Positions 5,981-14,131 of a stretch of DNA of 14,686 bases are shown piece by piece. Origin of the DNA: JBDREF01 sp043820045 (lineage in GTDB: Bacteria > Planctomycetota > Phycisphaerae > Sedimentisphaerales > Anaerobacaceae); assembly GCA_043820045.1 (NCBI GenBank), contig JBDREF010000349.1, forward strand, positions 1 to 14,686. The letters are read 5' to 3'. The stretch's first letter is position 1. Every line of letters starts with the position of its first letter. Position numbers and translations under genes: made by a program. The notes below the pieces were generated by a model. That model was not told the DNA's origin and did not search any database. It was given only the letters and a program-made list of their open reading frames with translations.

Positions 5981-8461
5981 TTATAGTTTCTTTGAGAATT
6001 CATTGAGCAGATTGACTATCCCCTGAATAGTCTCCTTTCCCGGCATCGGCAATTTCAAATGGCGCTGCCCAGTAGCTTCATCGGTTTCAATCTTCAAGGC
6101 GGACAACGTTTTCGCACTCGGTTCGCTTGCTCGCTCTGCCCCGCCGAGTAGTGTTTGGCCAAGCTTGTCAAGGAACGTCAAGCCCGTGGAGATCATATCG
6201 TTCCACGCCTGCTCCTGTTGCGATTCCGTACTTTCCGCCTTCTCCGCCGTGACCGATATATCTTCTGCGATATTCTCTCCGGCTCCGCCGGCCTCAGCCT
6301 GCCTGGGCATCGGTTCGGGAATAGCACTGGTGGCCTTGTCAATGGAATCCATAAATCGTTTCAGTCTCGTCCCGCCGAGGAAGACTTCGTCTTTACCCTT
6401 GTCGAGAACACCTGAAAACAGGGATTGTTTAAACGACAGCAGTGAGAGCATTCCATGCTCGATCGTACCCTGAGCAACAAAGTTGACCACCCGCACGGGC
6501 CGGTGCTGACCGAGGCGATGAATCCGCCCGATACGCTGTTCGAGCACCGCCGGATTCCAGGGCAAATCCATGTTAACTACGGCCGAGGCATTCTGCAGGT
6601 TCAGTCCGACTCCACCGGCGTCTGTTGAGAGAAAAACTCGACAATCCGGATCACTCTTGAACTGTTTCACCAGGTCCTGTCTCTTCCTGGGGGCAACCCC
6701 GCCGTGGAACAGCACATGATTATGCCTGGCTGATTTGAGACGGCCCAGAAGCAATTCGTGTGTCCCCAGCCACTGGCTAAACACCACGACTTTCGAATCC
6801 GGCCGTTCAAAAATTTCTTCGAGCACCGATATCAGCTCGTCGGCCTTTACACCATAATCGGTCTTCTTGTCGAGAAGATACGTGCTGTTGCAGCTCATTC
6901 GCATATTCTGCAGGGCAATCATGAGTATCCTCTGGTCGGTGTCGGGCAGAAAGCCAAGCCGTCGCCACTTATTAACGATCCGCGCGACAGTTTCACGATT
7001 TTCCTCATGATATTTCATTTGCTCGTTCGTCATCGGGACAAAATAGTTCTTTTCCAGGCGTTCCGGCAGTTCCTTCAGGACCTGGCCCTTGGTACGTCGA
7101 ACGAGGATTGGCTCCAGCGACTTGGCGATATTGGAAAGGTTGTGATATCCTATCACCCTGCCATCGTCGTCCAGGTGCTGGTGCTCCGCAAGGAAACGGA
7201 ACAGCGGGCCCAAATGGAAGCGGTCGACAAATTCTACGATAGAGTGTAATTCCTCAAGTCGATTCTCCAACGGAGTTCCGGTAAGAACGAGCGCATATTT
7301 GGAATCAAGCTTTTTAACACTTCGCGCCCTTCGCGTCTTCCAGTTTTTGATACGCTGGGCCTCATCAAGGATGATCATCTCCGGCTTCCAATTGCCGATA
7401 AGCTCAAGGTCGCGGTGGATAACATCGTAGTTCGTTATTTTATAAAATGAATCAGATGCGTATAGCCCAGCCCGTGTTGCAAGAGAGCCTTCCACAACTT
7501 TGACCGAACGGCTGCAAAATTTTTCAATTTCCTGTTGCCATTGATATTTCAGTGAGGTTGGTGAGACGATGAGCACACGCTCAAGGCCGACTGTCCGGGC
7601 CAATATCTCAACCGCCGCGATTGCCTGAATCGTCTTGCCGAGCCCCATATCGTCGGCATTCAGGCTCCGTCCCGCTTTTGCAGCCAATAACGCGCCCTTA
7701 CGCTGATAAGGATATAACGGAACCTTCAATAGCCTTCTGAATGCCGTGCCGCTGATGCCACCCGGGAAGGCCTTGTCTATTCGTTTTTTTAGCTCGATAT
7801 GGTCTCTGATCCGGGCAATAAACTCTATCGCGTCCTCGTAGCAGCGCAGGTCATGTTCGAACGCTCCGGCTTTCCTCATGAATGTATCAAACTCCGGGTA
7901 CGAGCGCGGTTTTAGAATCCCGCGGTTGTCAAAATAACGTAAAGCAAGTTCCGGCAGAGACTGTGGACATTTCGTCCCGGGTTTGAAAATCACTTCTCGT
8001 TTGGCGCCGTAGCGCAGATAGATTTCAGAGTAAGCAGGTTGGAAACCTTCCACCAGGGCTTTTTTGCCCCCTCGTTTTTGCTGCAATCTTGCGAGTGTAA
8101 ATTCGACATGTTTGCACGTACCGAGAGTATTAACGCCAAAATCCGGACACGAGCAGTAATTGTCTCCGATTCTTTGTCCGCGAATCGCAACGCGATATTC
8201 ACCTTTCGTTTGCGGATTCGTAACCATATATTCGGAAAAAACCGGCTCGTCCCCGATATTCTTGAGACGAAAATTCTGCTGCTGTCCGAACTGTCTCCGC
8301 AAAGCAATCTGCCACTGTTCCAGAGGCATGTCTTCCGGTTTGCGTAAACGAGAAATCTTTGCGACTTTCCGACCTTTGGAAGATTTTTTCCCGGCCCTGC
8401 GTTTGGCGCCGTTCCCGGATTTGACGTTAACTTTTGAAACAGTCCTTCCGTTCTTAATCAT
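5981..8461 (-). CDS. SWIM zinc-finger SNF2-family helicase/translocase
   Basis: An 826-residue SNF2-type ATP-driven dsDNA translocase. Order of parts: a Lys/Arg-rich tail (1-40); a SWIM finger with C103, C105, C116 and H118 (C-x-C-x10-C-x-H); a linker (about 130-240); and the first RecA lobe with DDMGLGKT (270-277), DEAQ (366-369) and TGTP (394-397). The second RecA lobe has VVVFSQW (558-564), STDAGGVGLNLQ (612-623) and QRIGRIHRLGQ (642-652). After the motor, residues about 710-755 are acidic and low-complexity, and about 755-826 form a predicted helical tail I do not recognise. All motor motifs are intact. SWIM-SNF2 proteins bind DNA through the finger, but their bacterial role is poorly defined; repair or defence is inferred. 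The ATG at 8461 has AAGGA 5 nt ahead. It lies 115 nt after recQ, and putP follows by 32 nt. Confidence 0.93.
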   Translation of the reverse strand: MIKNGRTVSKVNVKSGNGAKRRAGKKSSKGRKVAKISRLRKPEDMPLEQWQIALRRQFGQQQNFRLKNIGDEPVFSEYMVTNPQTKGEYRVAIRGQRIGDNYCSCPDFGVNTLGTCKHVEFTLARLQQKRGGKKALVEGFQPAYSEIYLRYGAKREVIFKPGTKCPQSLPELALRYFDNRGILKPRSYPEFDTFMRKAGAFEHDLRCYEDAIEFIARIRDHIELKKRIDKAFPGGISGTAFRRLLKVPLYPYQRKGALLAAKAGRSLNADDMGLGKTIQAIAAVEILARTVGLERVLIVSPTSLKYQWQQEIEKFCSRSVKVVEGSLATRAGLYASDSFYKITNYDVIHRDLELIGNWKPEMIILDEAQRIKNWKTRRARSVKKLDSKYALVLTGTPLENRLEELHSIVEFVDRFHLGPLFRFLAEHQHLDDDGRVIGYHNLSNIAKSLEPILVRRTKGQVLKELPERLEKNYFVPMTNEQMKYHEENRETVARIVNKWRRLGFLPDTDQRILMIALQNMRMSCNSTYLLDKKTDYGVKADELISVLEEIFERPDSKVVVFSQWLGTHELLLGRLKSARHNHVLFHGGVAPRKRQDLVKQFKSDPDCRVFLSTDAGGVGLNLQNASAVVNMDLPWNPAVLEQRIGRIHRLGQHRPVRVVNFVAQGTIEHGMLSLLSFKQSLFSGVLDKGKDEVFLGGTRLKRFMDSIDKATSAIPEPMPRQAEAGGAGENIAEDISVTAEKAESTESQQEQAWNDMISTGLTFLDKLGQTLLGGAERASEPSAKTLSALKIETDEATGQRHLKLPMPGKETIQGIVNLLNEFSKKL

Positions 8462-8466
8462 AACTG

Positions 8467-8471
8467 TCCTT
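8467..8471 (-). promoter_or_regulatory. Ribosome binding site of the SNF2 gene
   Basis: AAGGA on the minus strand, 5 nt before the ATG at 8461. It is one of few clear Shine-Dalgarno sites in the minus-strand block and fixes this start. Confidence 0.6.
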
Positions 8472-8576
8472 ATTCACCACAAAACTTTTACAGAATGGAG
8501 ATTAGCCGTATATTCGTACATGAAAGCAATTCTAACCGCGGCTGTTAAGGCGTGCAAGTCTGTCCCGCACTCGGTT

Positions 8577-10394
8577 TTAGTCGATGTCGGTCTCTACCGA
8601 ATTTGCCTGGCAATAGTCTTTGATAGCAGCAATGACGACCTGGCCGTACTGCTGGCGTTTCTTCTCTCCGACGCCTTTGACTTCGAGCAGTCTCGCACAG
8701 GTGGAGGGCCTTCGCCTGGCCATGTCTCTCAACGCCGCATCGCCGAACACAACGTACGCAGGTACGCCTTTCTTACGCGCAATTTCAGTCCGCAATTTTC
8801 GCAGAGCTTCGAACAGGCCCTTATTTACACCTTCCCATGAGTCCTCAGCCACTTTCGAAACCTTAGCCGGTTTCTCTGCAGGTCTGAGCAGCTTCGGCGA
8901 CTCCTGAGCCTTCAGAACCCGCCATCCCTTTTCGGTGACACTCAGAACATTGTACTCGCCGACTTTCTCGATATACTCCTGCCCATCGAGCTGTTCGATC
9001 CAGTCGTGCACGGTGCGTTTTGGATACTCGCTCAACAAGCCGTAGGTGCTCAGCGCATCGTGCCGGTTTTCCAGAAGGCGCTTGTCATTGGAACCGGTCA
9101 GTACTGCGGCCGTATAGGCGGCGCCGAATCGCTGCCCGAGGCGGACAACACAAGAGAGTATCTTCTGAGCGATTTCCAAGGCATCGCCTATGCAATCCAC
9201 CTCGCCGAGACACACATCGCAGGCGGCGCAGTCGTCCTTGCCAAGGGCCTGGCCGAAATACCGCAGAATAGCCTTGTGCCGACATACGCCGCCCGTGGAA
9301 TAACTGTACATCTCGCTGAGCTTGACCATCGCAATTTTCTGCGCTTCGGCCTCCATGTCGCTCAGCAGGCCTTTCCATATTCCATAGTCGCCGCCGGAGT
9401 AGAACAGGCAGCATTCGGCTTCCAGACCGTCGCGACCGGCCCGACCGGTTTCCTGCTGATAGTGTTCGAGCGACTTGGGCATACCGGTATGAATAACGTA
9501 ACGGACGTTCGATTTGTCGATGCCCATGCCGAATGCTATCGTGGCGACAATGGTATCGGCCTTTTCAGTTATGAAGGACTCCTGATTCTCCTTGCGCTCT
9601 TCGTCGGCCATGCCCGCGTGATACGGCAGAGCATTGTAGCCCTTGTAGCGCAGCAACGTGCACAATTCGTCAACGTCTTTGCGTCGAATGCAGTAAACTA
9701 TGCCGGATTCGCCTTTGTGCCGGTCGAGTACTGCGCAGACCTGCTTTGCCCTGTTAGTTCGTCGCTGGACCTTGTAAACGAGATTGGGCCTGTCAAATGA
9801 GCCGACCAGCATCTCCGGGTCCTTGAGATGAAGCTGCGCGGCAATGTCGCTGCGAACCTGCTCGGTGGCGGTGGCGGTATAGGCGGCGATAGTGATATCG
9901 GGAAAAGCCTTCTTCAGCATTCCAAGCCGCCGATACTCCGGCCGAAAGTCATGCCCCCACATGCTCACGCAGTGCGCTTCGTCAACAGCGACGAAAGACA
10001 GCTTTGTCTTTCGCAGCAGCTCGACAAAACCGCCCGAGACAAGCCGCTCGGGAGAAAGATAAAGAAGCCTGAGCTTGTTACTGCGGACCGCGTCAAGAAC
10101 AGCCTGCTGCTCGCCGGCCGCAAGAGAGCTGTCGAGCCTCGCCGCCGGCACGCCGCATTCGAGCAGGGCGTCAACCTGGTCCTTCATCAGCGAAATAAGC
10201 GGCGAGACAACAATCGTCAGTCCCGGCATAACAACCGCAGGAGCCTGGAAACATAGCGATTTTCCACCACCCGTAGGCAGAACCACCACCGAATCGCGCC
10301 CCTGGCAGAGGCATTCCATGGCCCTTTTCTGCAACGGCATGAAATCGCCGTACCCCCAATACCTGATCATGGCCTTTTGAATATTCTCAATCAT
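8577..10394 (-). CDS. recQ: ATP-dependent 3'-5' DNA helicase RecQ
   Basis: A 605-residue RecQ with the complete bacterial architecture, acting in recombination and replication-fork repair. Motif I is TGGGKS (41-46), motif II DEAH (138-141), and the aromatic-rich loop follows as CVSMWGHDFRPEY. Motif VI is QQETGRAGRDG (about 312-322). The zinc-binding domain has four Cys at about 371, 389, 392 and 395. The RQC winged helix spans about 405-505, and an HRDC domain about 525-595 contains LLEVKGVGEKK. I placed the start at the ATG at 10394, two codons inside a possible TTG start, as it gives the usual short N-terminus; no strong ribosome site is present. A promoter lies 50-78 nt upstream, so the gene need not depend on the XPB/Bax1 transcript. 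SNF2 follows after 115 nt. Confidence 0.96.
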   Translation of the reverse strand: MIENIQKAMIRYWGYGDFMPLQKRAMECLCQGRDSVVVLPTGGGKSLCFQAPAVVMPGLTIVVSPLISLMKDQVDALLECGVPAARLDSSLAAGEQQAVLDAVRSNKLRLLYLSPERLVSGGFVELLRKTKLSFVAVDEAHCVSMWGHDFRPEYRRLGMLKKAFPDITIAAYTATATEQVRSDIAAQLHLKDPEMLVGSFDRPNLVYKVQRRTNRAKQVCAVLDRHKGESGIVYCIRRKDVDELCTLLRYKGYNALPYHAGMADEERKENQESFITEKADTIVATIAFGMGIDKSNVRYVIHTGMPKSLEHYQQETGRAGRDGLEAECCLFYSGGDYGIWKGLLSDMEAEAQKIAMVKLSEMYSYSTGGVCRHKAILRYFGQALGKDDCAACDVCLGEVDCIGDALEIAQKILSCVVRLGQRFGAAYTAAVLTGSNDKRLLENRHDALSTYGLLSEYPKRTVHDWIEQLDGQEYIEKVGEYNVLSVTEKGWRVLKAQESPKLLRPAEKPAKVSKVAEDSWEGVNKGLFEALRKLRTEIARKKGVPAYVVFGDAALRDMARRRPSTCARLLEVKGVGEKKRQQYGQVVIAAIKDYCQANSVETDID

Positions 10395-10444
10395 AGACAA
10401 TATAGTTACCGGGGCTCTGTCCCAGGTCCTGCGATGGTGCCGGT

Positions 10445-10472
10445 ATTATACACAAACATGCCGTCGGCACAA
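10445..10472 (-). promoter_or_regulatory. Candidate sigma-70 promoter for recQ
   Basis: On the minus strand, TTGTGC (10467-10472) and a perfect TATAAT (10445-10450) are 16 nt apart. The pair lies in the 89-nt gap between the Bax1-like stop and recQ and would give a leader of roughly 40 nt. It implies that recQ, and perhaps SNF2 and putP, can be transcribed without the XPB/Bax1 pair. Confidence 0.5.
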
Positions 10473-10483
10473 AGAAAAGCATA

Positions 10484-11710
10484 TTATATCGAGCCACTGT
10501 GACCTTTCTCCGTTCGGATTCTTTCCAAGGCTTCCATCAAAGCCTTGAGCTTCAAGACAGTTTTGTAAACCAGTACATATTCCCCGATACGTACTCCTTC
10601 TCGCAGGGACTTCTCCGGCACTGCAATCAGAATCTTGTGGTGCCGAAATAGCTGCAAGCTCCGGCGCTTGTGCGCCAGATACTCCGGCGTCCAAAAACCA
10701 ACAATTTCCATGAGTACTTGCGTACCGTCTTTATGCCGAAATGTGAAATCCGGGACGAAAGTCTTCTGGCGGACGTGAAGAATTTCGCCTTCGCGGATCA
10801 ACTGCCAGCCGTTGCGCTGCGGTCCGAATTTCTCGGCAAGCGATCTTTCCAGGCTGGAATCGAATTCATCGGGCGCGGGCAAATGGCTCTTAAAGCCGCT
10901 GTTGTCCGAGAGATTCAGTCTTGCCGGCGTATTCCACGGAGTCTTCAGGGATGCCGTCATACTCCAGCCTTTACACGCCAGCAAAGCGGGTAAGAATTTT
11001 GCGAAATTCACGCCGTATCGTCGGCTCTGGCGCAATACCGAGACCGGACCGGAGAAAGTGATGCGGTACTTCGAGGGCCCCAAACGCGCTATATCGTGCA
11101 ACAGCCCGGCCAGCTTGGCATAGCGAAGGATGATTTTGAGGTCACAGGTTGCCACAACAGTCATACTTTCAGCCCGATACAAACAAGCCTGAAGCTGGGC
11201 TACATTATAGCGAGACAGCAAGGCTGAAGCATTCGCATATCCCTCAAACCTCTCCAATCGCTGATAAGCCATTACGTCCGCATAAAGACCTTGTTCGATC
11301 TGCTCCCATGCCAGGCCGAGCGTCTCCGCAAGCTGGGTTTTTACCTCTTTTTCCTCATGCTCGAAAAGCCGGTCGGGTTTTTCGACAAGCGGATGGAAGC
11401 ACGCGGCTTTGGAGAATACATCCAGCCGCAGTTTCGCTGCGCTACCGCCCACGTCGGCCTGGAAAGTGCTTCTGTCATCCAGCAGCTTGCAGAACGCCTG
11501 AATTCGGCGAACGGGACAGTCCGGTTCATCGGCAAAAAGTGATTCTATCTTCCTGTGCAACTGGCAGCGATGCCGGCCTTGGCCGTTGTGATATATCGAA
11601 AGCATCATCTCGGCATACTTTTTATAATGCCCGTGTGCGCTTTGTGTCAAACGATCGGCAATAATCTGACCGGCCTTAAACTCGACGATGGACTGGTCGC
11701 TCGTAAGCAT
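10484..11710 (-). CDS. DUF790/Bax1-like nuclease, partner of XPB
   Basis: A 408-residue protein of the DUF790 family, whose archaeal member Bax1 binds XPB and cuts DNA near junctions. I chose the ATG at 11710, with AGAGG 10 nt ahead, because MLTSDQSIVEFKAGQI matches the conserved DUF790 N-terminus (MLxSDLLxVxxxxGxI). A longer start at 11758 would add 16 unrelated residues. The C-terminal PD-(D/E)xK-like nuclease core is visible: VPDFTF (319-324, D321), then MEIVGFWTPEYLAHK (334-348), with acidic E335 and K348. The central region (about 100-270) is helical and probably contacts the helicase. The gene overlaps the XPB gene by 35 nt in a different frame, which suggests coupled translation and a fixed complex. 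Homologues of this pair act in nucleotide excision repair in archaea; the role in this bacterium is inferred. Confidence 0.85.
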   Translation of the reverse strand: MLTSDQSIVEFKAGQIIADRLTQSAHGHYKKYAEMMLSIYHNGQGRHRCQLHRKIESLFADEPDCPVRRIQAFCKLLDDRSTFQADVGGSAAKLRLDVFSKAACFHPLVEKPDRLFEHEEKEVKTQLAETLGLAWEQIEQGLYADVMAYQRLERFEGYANASALLSRYNVAQLQACLYRAESMTVVATCDLKIILRYAKLAGLLHDIARLGPSKYRITFSGPVSVLRQSRRYGVNFAKFLPALLACKGWSMTASLKTPWNTPARLNLSDNSGFKSHLPAPDEFDSSLERSLAEKFGPQRNGWQLIREGEILHVRQKTFVPDFTFRHKDGTQVLMEIVGFWTPEYLAHKRRSLQLFRHHKILIAVPEKSLREGVRIGEYVLVYKTVLKLKALMEALERIRTEKGHSGSI

Positions 11711-13073
11711 CGCTTCTTCGCCTCTTTCGGGAGCGTTGAACTTCGTTTGTATTCTCACAGACTATCTCGTACAGAATCGCCCTGGTACTGCCTGTTCTTC
11801 TCAATATCCTACCGAGCCGCTGCTTGGCCTGACGTGTTGAGCCCTGCCCTCCAATAACCACCGCTACCTTGGCATCGGGTATATCCACTCCTTCGTCAAG
11901 GACCTGGTTGGCCACAAGAACAGGAAATAGTCGTTTGGCGAAACTCTCCAAAACAGCCAGTCGTTCGCGTTTTCGCGTATGCGAGAGGATTGTCGGCACC
12001 AAAAAACGTTTTGAGACCTCGATTGCCATAACATTCGAGCCTGCGAAAACAAGAACCTGCCGGCCTTTGTGCAACCGAAATATATCTTCCAGCACACGTA
12101 ATTTTTCAGCGGCTCTGTTCTCAACGGACTGCTTGAGCCAGTAAGCTTTCTGAGCATTTCGTGCCAGGGGGTCCTTACCCGACTCTTTGCATAAATCCTG
12201 CCACGTATAGCCGGGCCGTTCTTTGCGCCGGGAGGTTATGAAATGCCGAATCACCCGGCTGCATTGATCATAAGTCTGCTGCTCCTGCTCGTTCAATGCC
12301 ACCGGAACGCGCACCACGTCGAAGCCCGCCAATGTTGAGCATTCAGCTTCCTTGAATGGCATACTATAAGCCACCGGGCCAATGAGCCAGTTTAGGTCTT
12401 TGTGCAGGCCATCTGATCGCTCAGCAGTAGCAATCAGTCCGAGCCGCATAGTCGCAGTGCTCAGGATTGCAGCTTCACGGCGGCATTTACCGGGCAGATG
12501 GTGCTCCTCGTCGAATATCAGCAGCCCAAAACCGGCGCCCATCTTAGCCATATGAATATAAGCGCTGTCGTATGTTGTTACCGTGATCGGCTTGATGTTG
12601 GACGTGCCGTCGCCGACAATGCCCGCATCATAAGCAAAAGCTGCCAAAATTCGCCGATGCCACTGGTACATCAAATCGCGGATCGGTGCGACTATCAGAG
12701 TCGCAATCTTTGTTCGAGCCATCACTGCCAGAGCCACTTCAGTCTTGCCCGTTCCCGTCGGCATAATTATCTGGCCGCGACACCCGGTTTTAGACCACGC
12801 TTCAAGGGCCTCGATTTGTGCCGCCCATAGCTTCGGTAGTCTGACTTTCGGCCAATGAACAACGGATGGTTTCGGCACCTCATCACTAAAGGATGGCCCA
12901 AACCGGCCGGCAAGAGCCCCGCGAACTTCAGCATAGTGAATCCCATCGCATCGAAAAGCTTCGACACGATCATCCCATACCCAGACGAATGGACATGAAA
13001 TGTCGCCCGAGTCCTCAGGCCCGACACCGGTGAGTAACAACGTCCCCCGGTCAAATCTCAGGTGTGTTGACAT
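11676..13073 (-). CDS. XPB-like superfamily 2 DNA helicase
   Basis: A 465-residue XPB/Rad25-type 3'-5' helicase. Residues 1-75 (LRFDRGTLLLTG, FVWVWDDRVEAFRC) fit the DNA damage-recognition domain that precedes the motor in archaeal XPB. Lobe 1 has motif I PTGTGKT (105-111), motif II DEEH (188-191; DEVH is usual in eukaryotic XPB) and motif III/RED region ATAERSDG (215-222). Residues about 262-330 are helical and occupy the thumb region. Lobe 2 has LVFAGSN (341-347), ANQVLDEGVDIPD (388-400) and motif VI QAKQRLGRILRR (415-426). The C-terminus is strongly basic. It opens the minus-strand helicase block and overlaps the Bax1-like gene. In archaea XPB-Bax1 unwinds and cuts DNA at lesions; bacteria normally rely on UvrABC, so this pair is an addition whose use here is unproven. 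The ATG at 13073 has only a weak ribosome site. Confidence 0.88.
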   Translation of the reverse strand: MSTHLRFDRGTLLLTGVGPEDSGDISCPFVWVWDDRVEAFRCDGIHYAEVRGALAGRFGPSFSDEVPKPSVVHWPKVRLPKLWAAQIEALEAWSKTGCRGQIIMPTGTGKTEVALAVMARTKIATLIVAPIRDLMYQWHRRILAAFAYDAGIVGDGTSNIKPITVTTYDSAYIHMAKMGAGFGLLIFDEEHHLPGKCRREAAILSTATMRLGLIATAERSDGLHKDLNWLIGPVAYSMPFKEAECSTLAGFDVVRVPVALNEQEQQTYDQCSRVIRHFITSRRKERPGYTWQDLCKESGKDPLARNAQKAYWLKQSVENRAAEKLRVLEDIFRLHKGRQVLVFAGSNVMAIEVSKRFLVPTILSHTRKRERLAVLESFAKRLFPVLVANQVLDEGVDIPDAKVAVVIGGQGSTRQAKQRLGRILRRTGSTRAILYEIVCENTNEVQRSRKRRRSDAYERPVHRRV

Positions 13074-13129
13074 CTGCTGTCTCGTTTCGTTTTGTTCACC
13101 ATTTCGTTGTTTGTATCTTATGATGAAGC

Positions 13130-13158
13130 ACTATACAATATAGGAACTTAAGCTGCAA
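13130..13158 (-). promoter_or_regulatory. Weak candidate promoter for the XPB-Bax1 pair
   Basis: On the minus strand TATAGT (13130-13135) lies 17 nt downstream of TTGCAG (13153-13158), the same -35 hexamer seen before the tRNA. It would give a leader of about 50 nt. Other AT-rich hexamers nearby make the choice uncertain. Confidence 0.33.
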
Positions 13159-13279
13159 TATTTCCGGACCCTGGATAACACACAATCTCCCCCGTGTTTT
13201 CCTCACGGAAAAAATTCGCACATTACCCCAAATTGCCCAAATTCACTAAAGTTTTTTTGTGATGGCCTCCGATAGTAGA

Positions 13280-13294
13280 ATTGCTCAGTGCAAT
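13280..13294 (+). promoter_or_regulatory. Short inverted repeat overlapping a -10-like box (possible operator)
   Basis: ATTGC-TCAGT-GCAAT forms a 5-bp inverted repeat that overlaps the end of the TAGAAT box at 13276-13281, about 90 nt before the B12-fold gene start. Position fits an operator or leader hairpin, but such short repeats arise by chance. Confidence 0.22.
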
Positions 13295-13371
13295 ACATTG
13301 CCTATCTTAACACCCGCTGGGCAAATGACAGAGCCGTATGGCAAAACAGGAAAAGATTGTTAAATTTTGAT

Positions 13372-13375
13372 GGAG
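13372..13375 (+). promoter_or_regulatory. Ribosome binding site deciding the B12-fold start
   Basis: GGAG, 8 nt before the ATG at 13384. It favours this start over the in-frame upstream GTG at 13288, which has no such site. Confidence 0.65.
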
Positions 13376-13383
13376 ACTTGATT

Positions 13384-14109
13384 ATGATCAGCCAAAACCT
13401 TCTTGCCCGCTATCTCGAACCGTTGCTGCGAGGAGACCGAGGAGCCTGCCGAGCCGTAATAGAAGAGGCGCTCCAGAGCGGCATACCCGCCAATAGCGTC
13501 TATGTCAACATTGTCTGGCCGGTCATGATTGAGATCGAGAAACTGCTGCGGGAGGACAAAGTAACGGCCGTACAGGAGCATCTGGCGACGCGAGTCAACC
13601 GCACCATCGTTGACCAGCTCCAGAACAAGCTGCCGCGACGGCCGAATCGCGAGAAGAAGATGGTCGTCTGCTGTGCGCCCGAAGAGCTGCAGGAACTCGG
13701 TGCCCAGATGATGACCGACCTGTTCGAGAGCGATGGCTGGCAGGTCCGATTCATGGGCGGCGGGCTGACAAGCGACGACATCCTCGCATATATGAACGAG
13801 TACGCGCCCGACATCCTGCTGATTTACGGCACCTCGCCGCGGCAGGCGCCCGACGTCCGACGGCTGATCGACACGGTAAAATCCGTGAACGCCTGGCCGG
13901 ACATGCGGATAATGGTCTCCGGCGGGCTGTTCAACCGTGCCGAAGGCCTCTGGCAGGAAATGGAGGCTGACCTGTACGCCGAGAACGCCGTCGAGGCCCT
14001 AAATGTCGCTACAAACGACGCCCCCGTCTCGCATGGCGAGCAGCGAACAATAAACCGCCGAAAGCGCCGCCGCCCGGCCGCAGCCGAGGGACTACCGGTG
14101 CACGTATAA
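13384..14109 (+). CDS. B12-binding-fold protein (cap plus Rossmann domain) lacking key cobalamin ligands
   Basis: A 241-residue protein with a helical cap (about 1-85) and a Rossmann-like B12-binding domain (about 90-212), followed by a basic tail (RRKRRR, 225-230). The cap keeps VQEHLATRV (63-71), equivalent to the EH of the W-x9-EH motif in CarH-type photoreceptors, but the Trp position is Leu55. The E-x-H-x-x-G loop reads ELQELG (101-106), so the lower axial His is Gln103. The later IYGTSP (147-152) and MVSGGLFN (177-184) segments fit the domain. No HTH DNA-binding domain or methyltransferase is fused. Cobalamin binding through His is therefore unlikely; it may bind B12 base-on, another tetrapyrrole, or act as a partner-binding regulator. 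It sits alone, divergent from the helicase block. Fold assignment is fairly secure; function is not. Confidence 0.8.
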   Translation: MISQNLLARYLEPLLRGDRGACRAVIEEALQSGIPANSVYVNIVWPVMIEIEKLLREDKVTAVQEHLATRVNRTIVDQLQNKLPRRPNREKKMVVCCAPEELQELGAQMMTDLFESDGWQVRFMGGGLTSDDILAYMNEYAPDILLIYGTSPRQAPDVRRLIDTVKSVNAWPDMRIMVSGGLFNRAEGLWQEMEADLYAENAVEALNVATNDAPVSHGEQRTINRRKRRRPAAAEGLPVHV

Positions 14110-14131
14110 CCGCAGCAAGTAGAAGCCTCCC

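Larger units (their letters stand above)
13074..13383. other. Divergent intergenic region between the XPB and B12-fold genes
   Basis: This 310-nt AT-rich stretch separates two outward-facing genes and must hold the control signals of both. I see a candidate minus-strand promoter (13130-13158), a plus-strand TAGAAT -10-like box at 13276-13281 without a good -35, and a short inverted repeat right after it (13280-13294). A GTG-initiated extension of the B12-fold gene into this region (from 13288) is possible, but its composition is unlike the protein proper. No RNA gene was recognised. Confidence 0.5.

Noticed and set aside
9006..9800. Plus-strand 264-residue ORF opposite recQ
   Set aside because: The frame is open only because of the third-position GC bias of recQ; it shows no domain.
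11711..11758. Longer Bax1-like start at 11758
   Set aside because: The extra 16 residues match no family N-terminus, and the internal ATG at 11710 has a better ribosome site and the conserved MLxSD start.
13288..13383. GTG start giving 32 more residues to the B12-fold protein
   Set aside because: It has no ribosome site and an atypical composition; GGAG 8 nt before the ATG at 13384 is clearly better.
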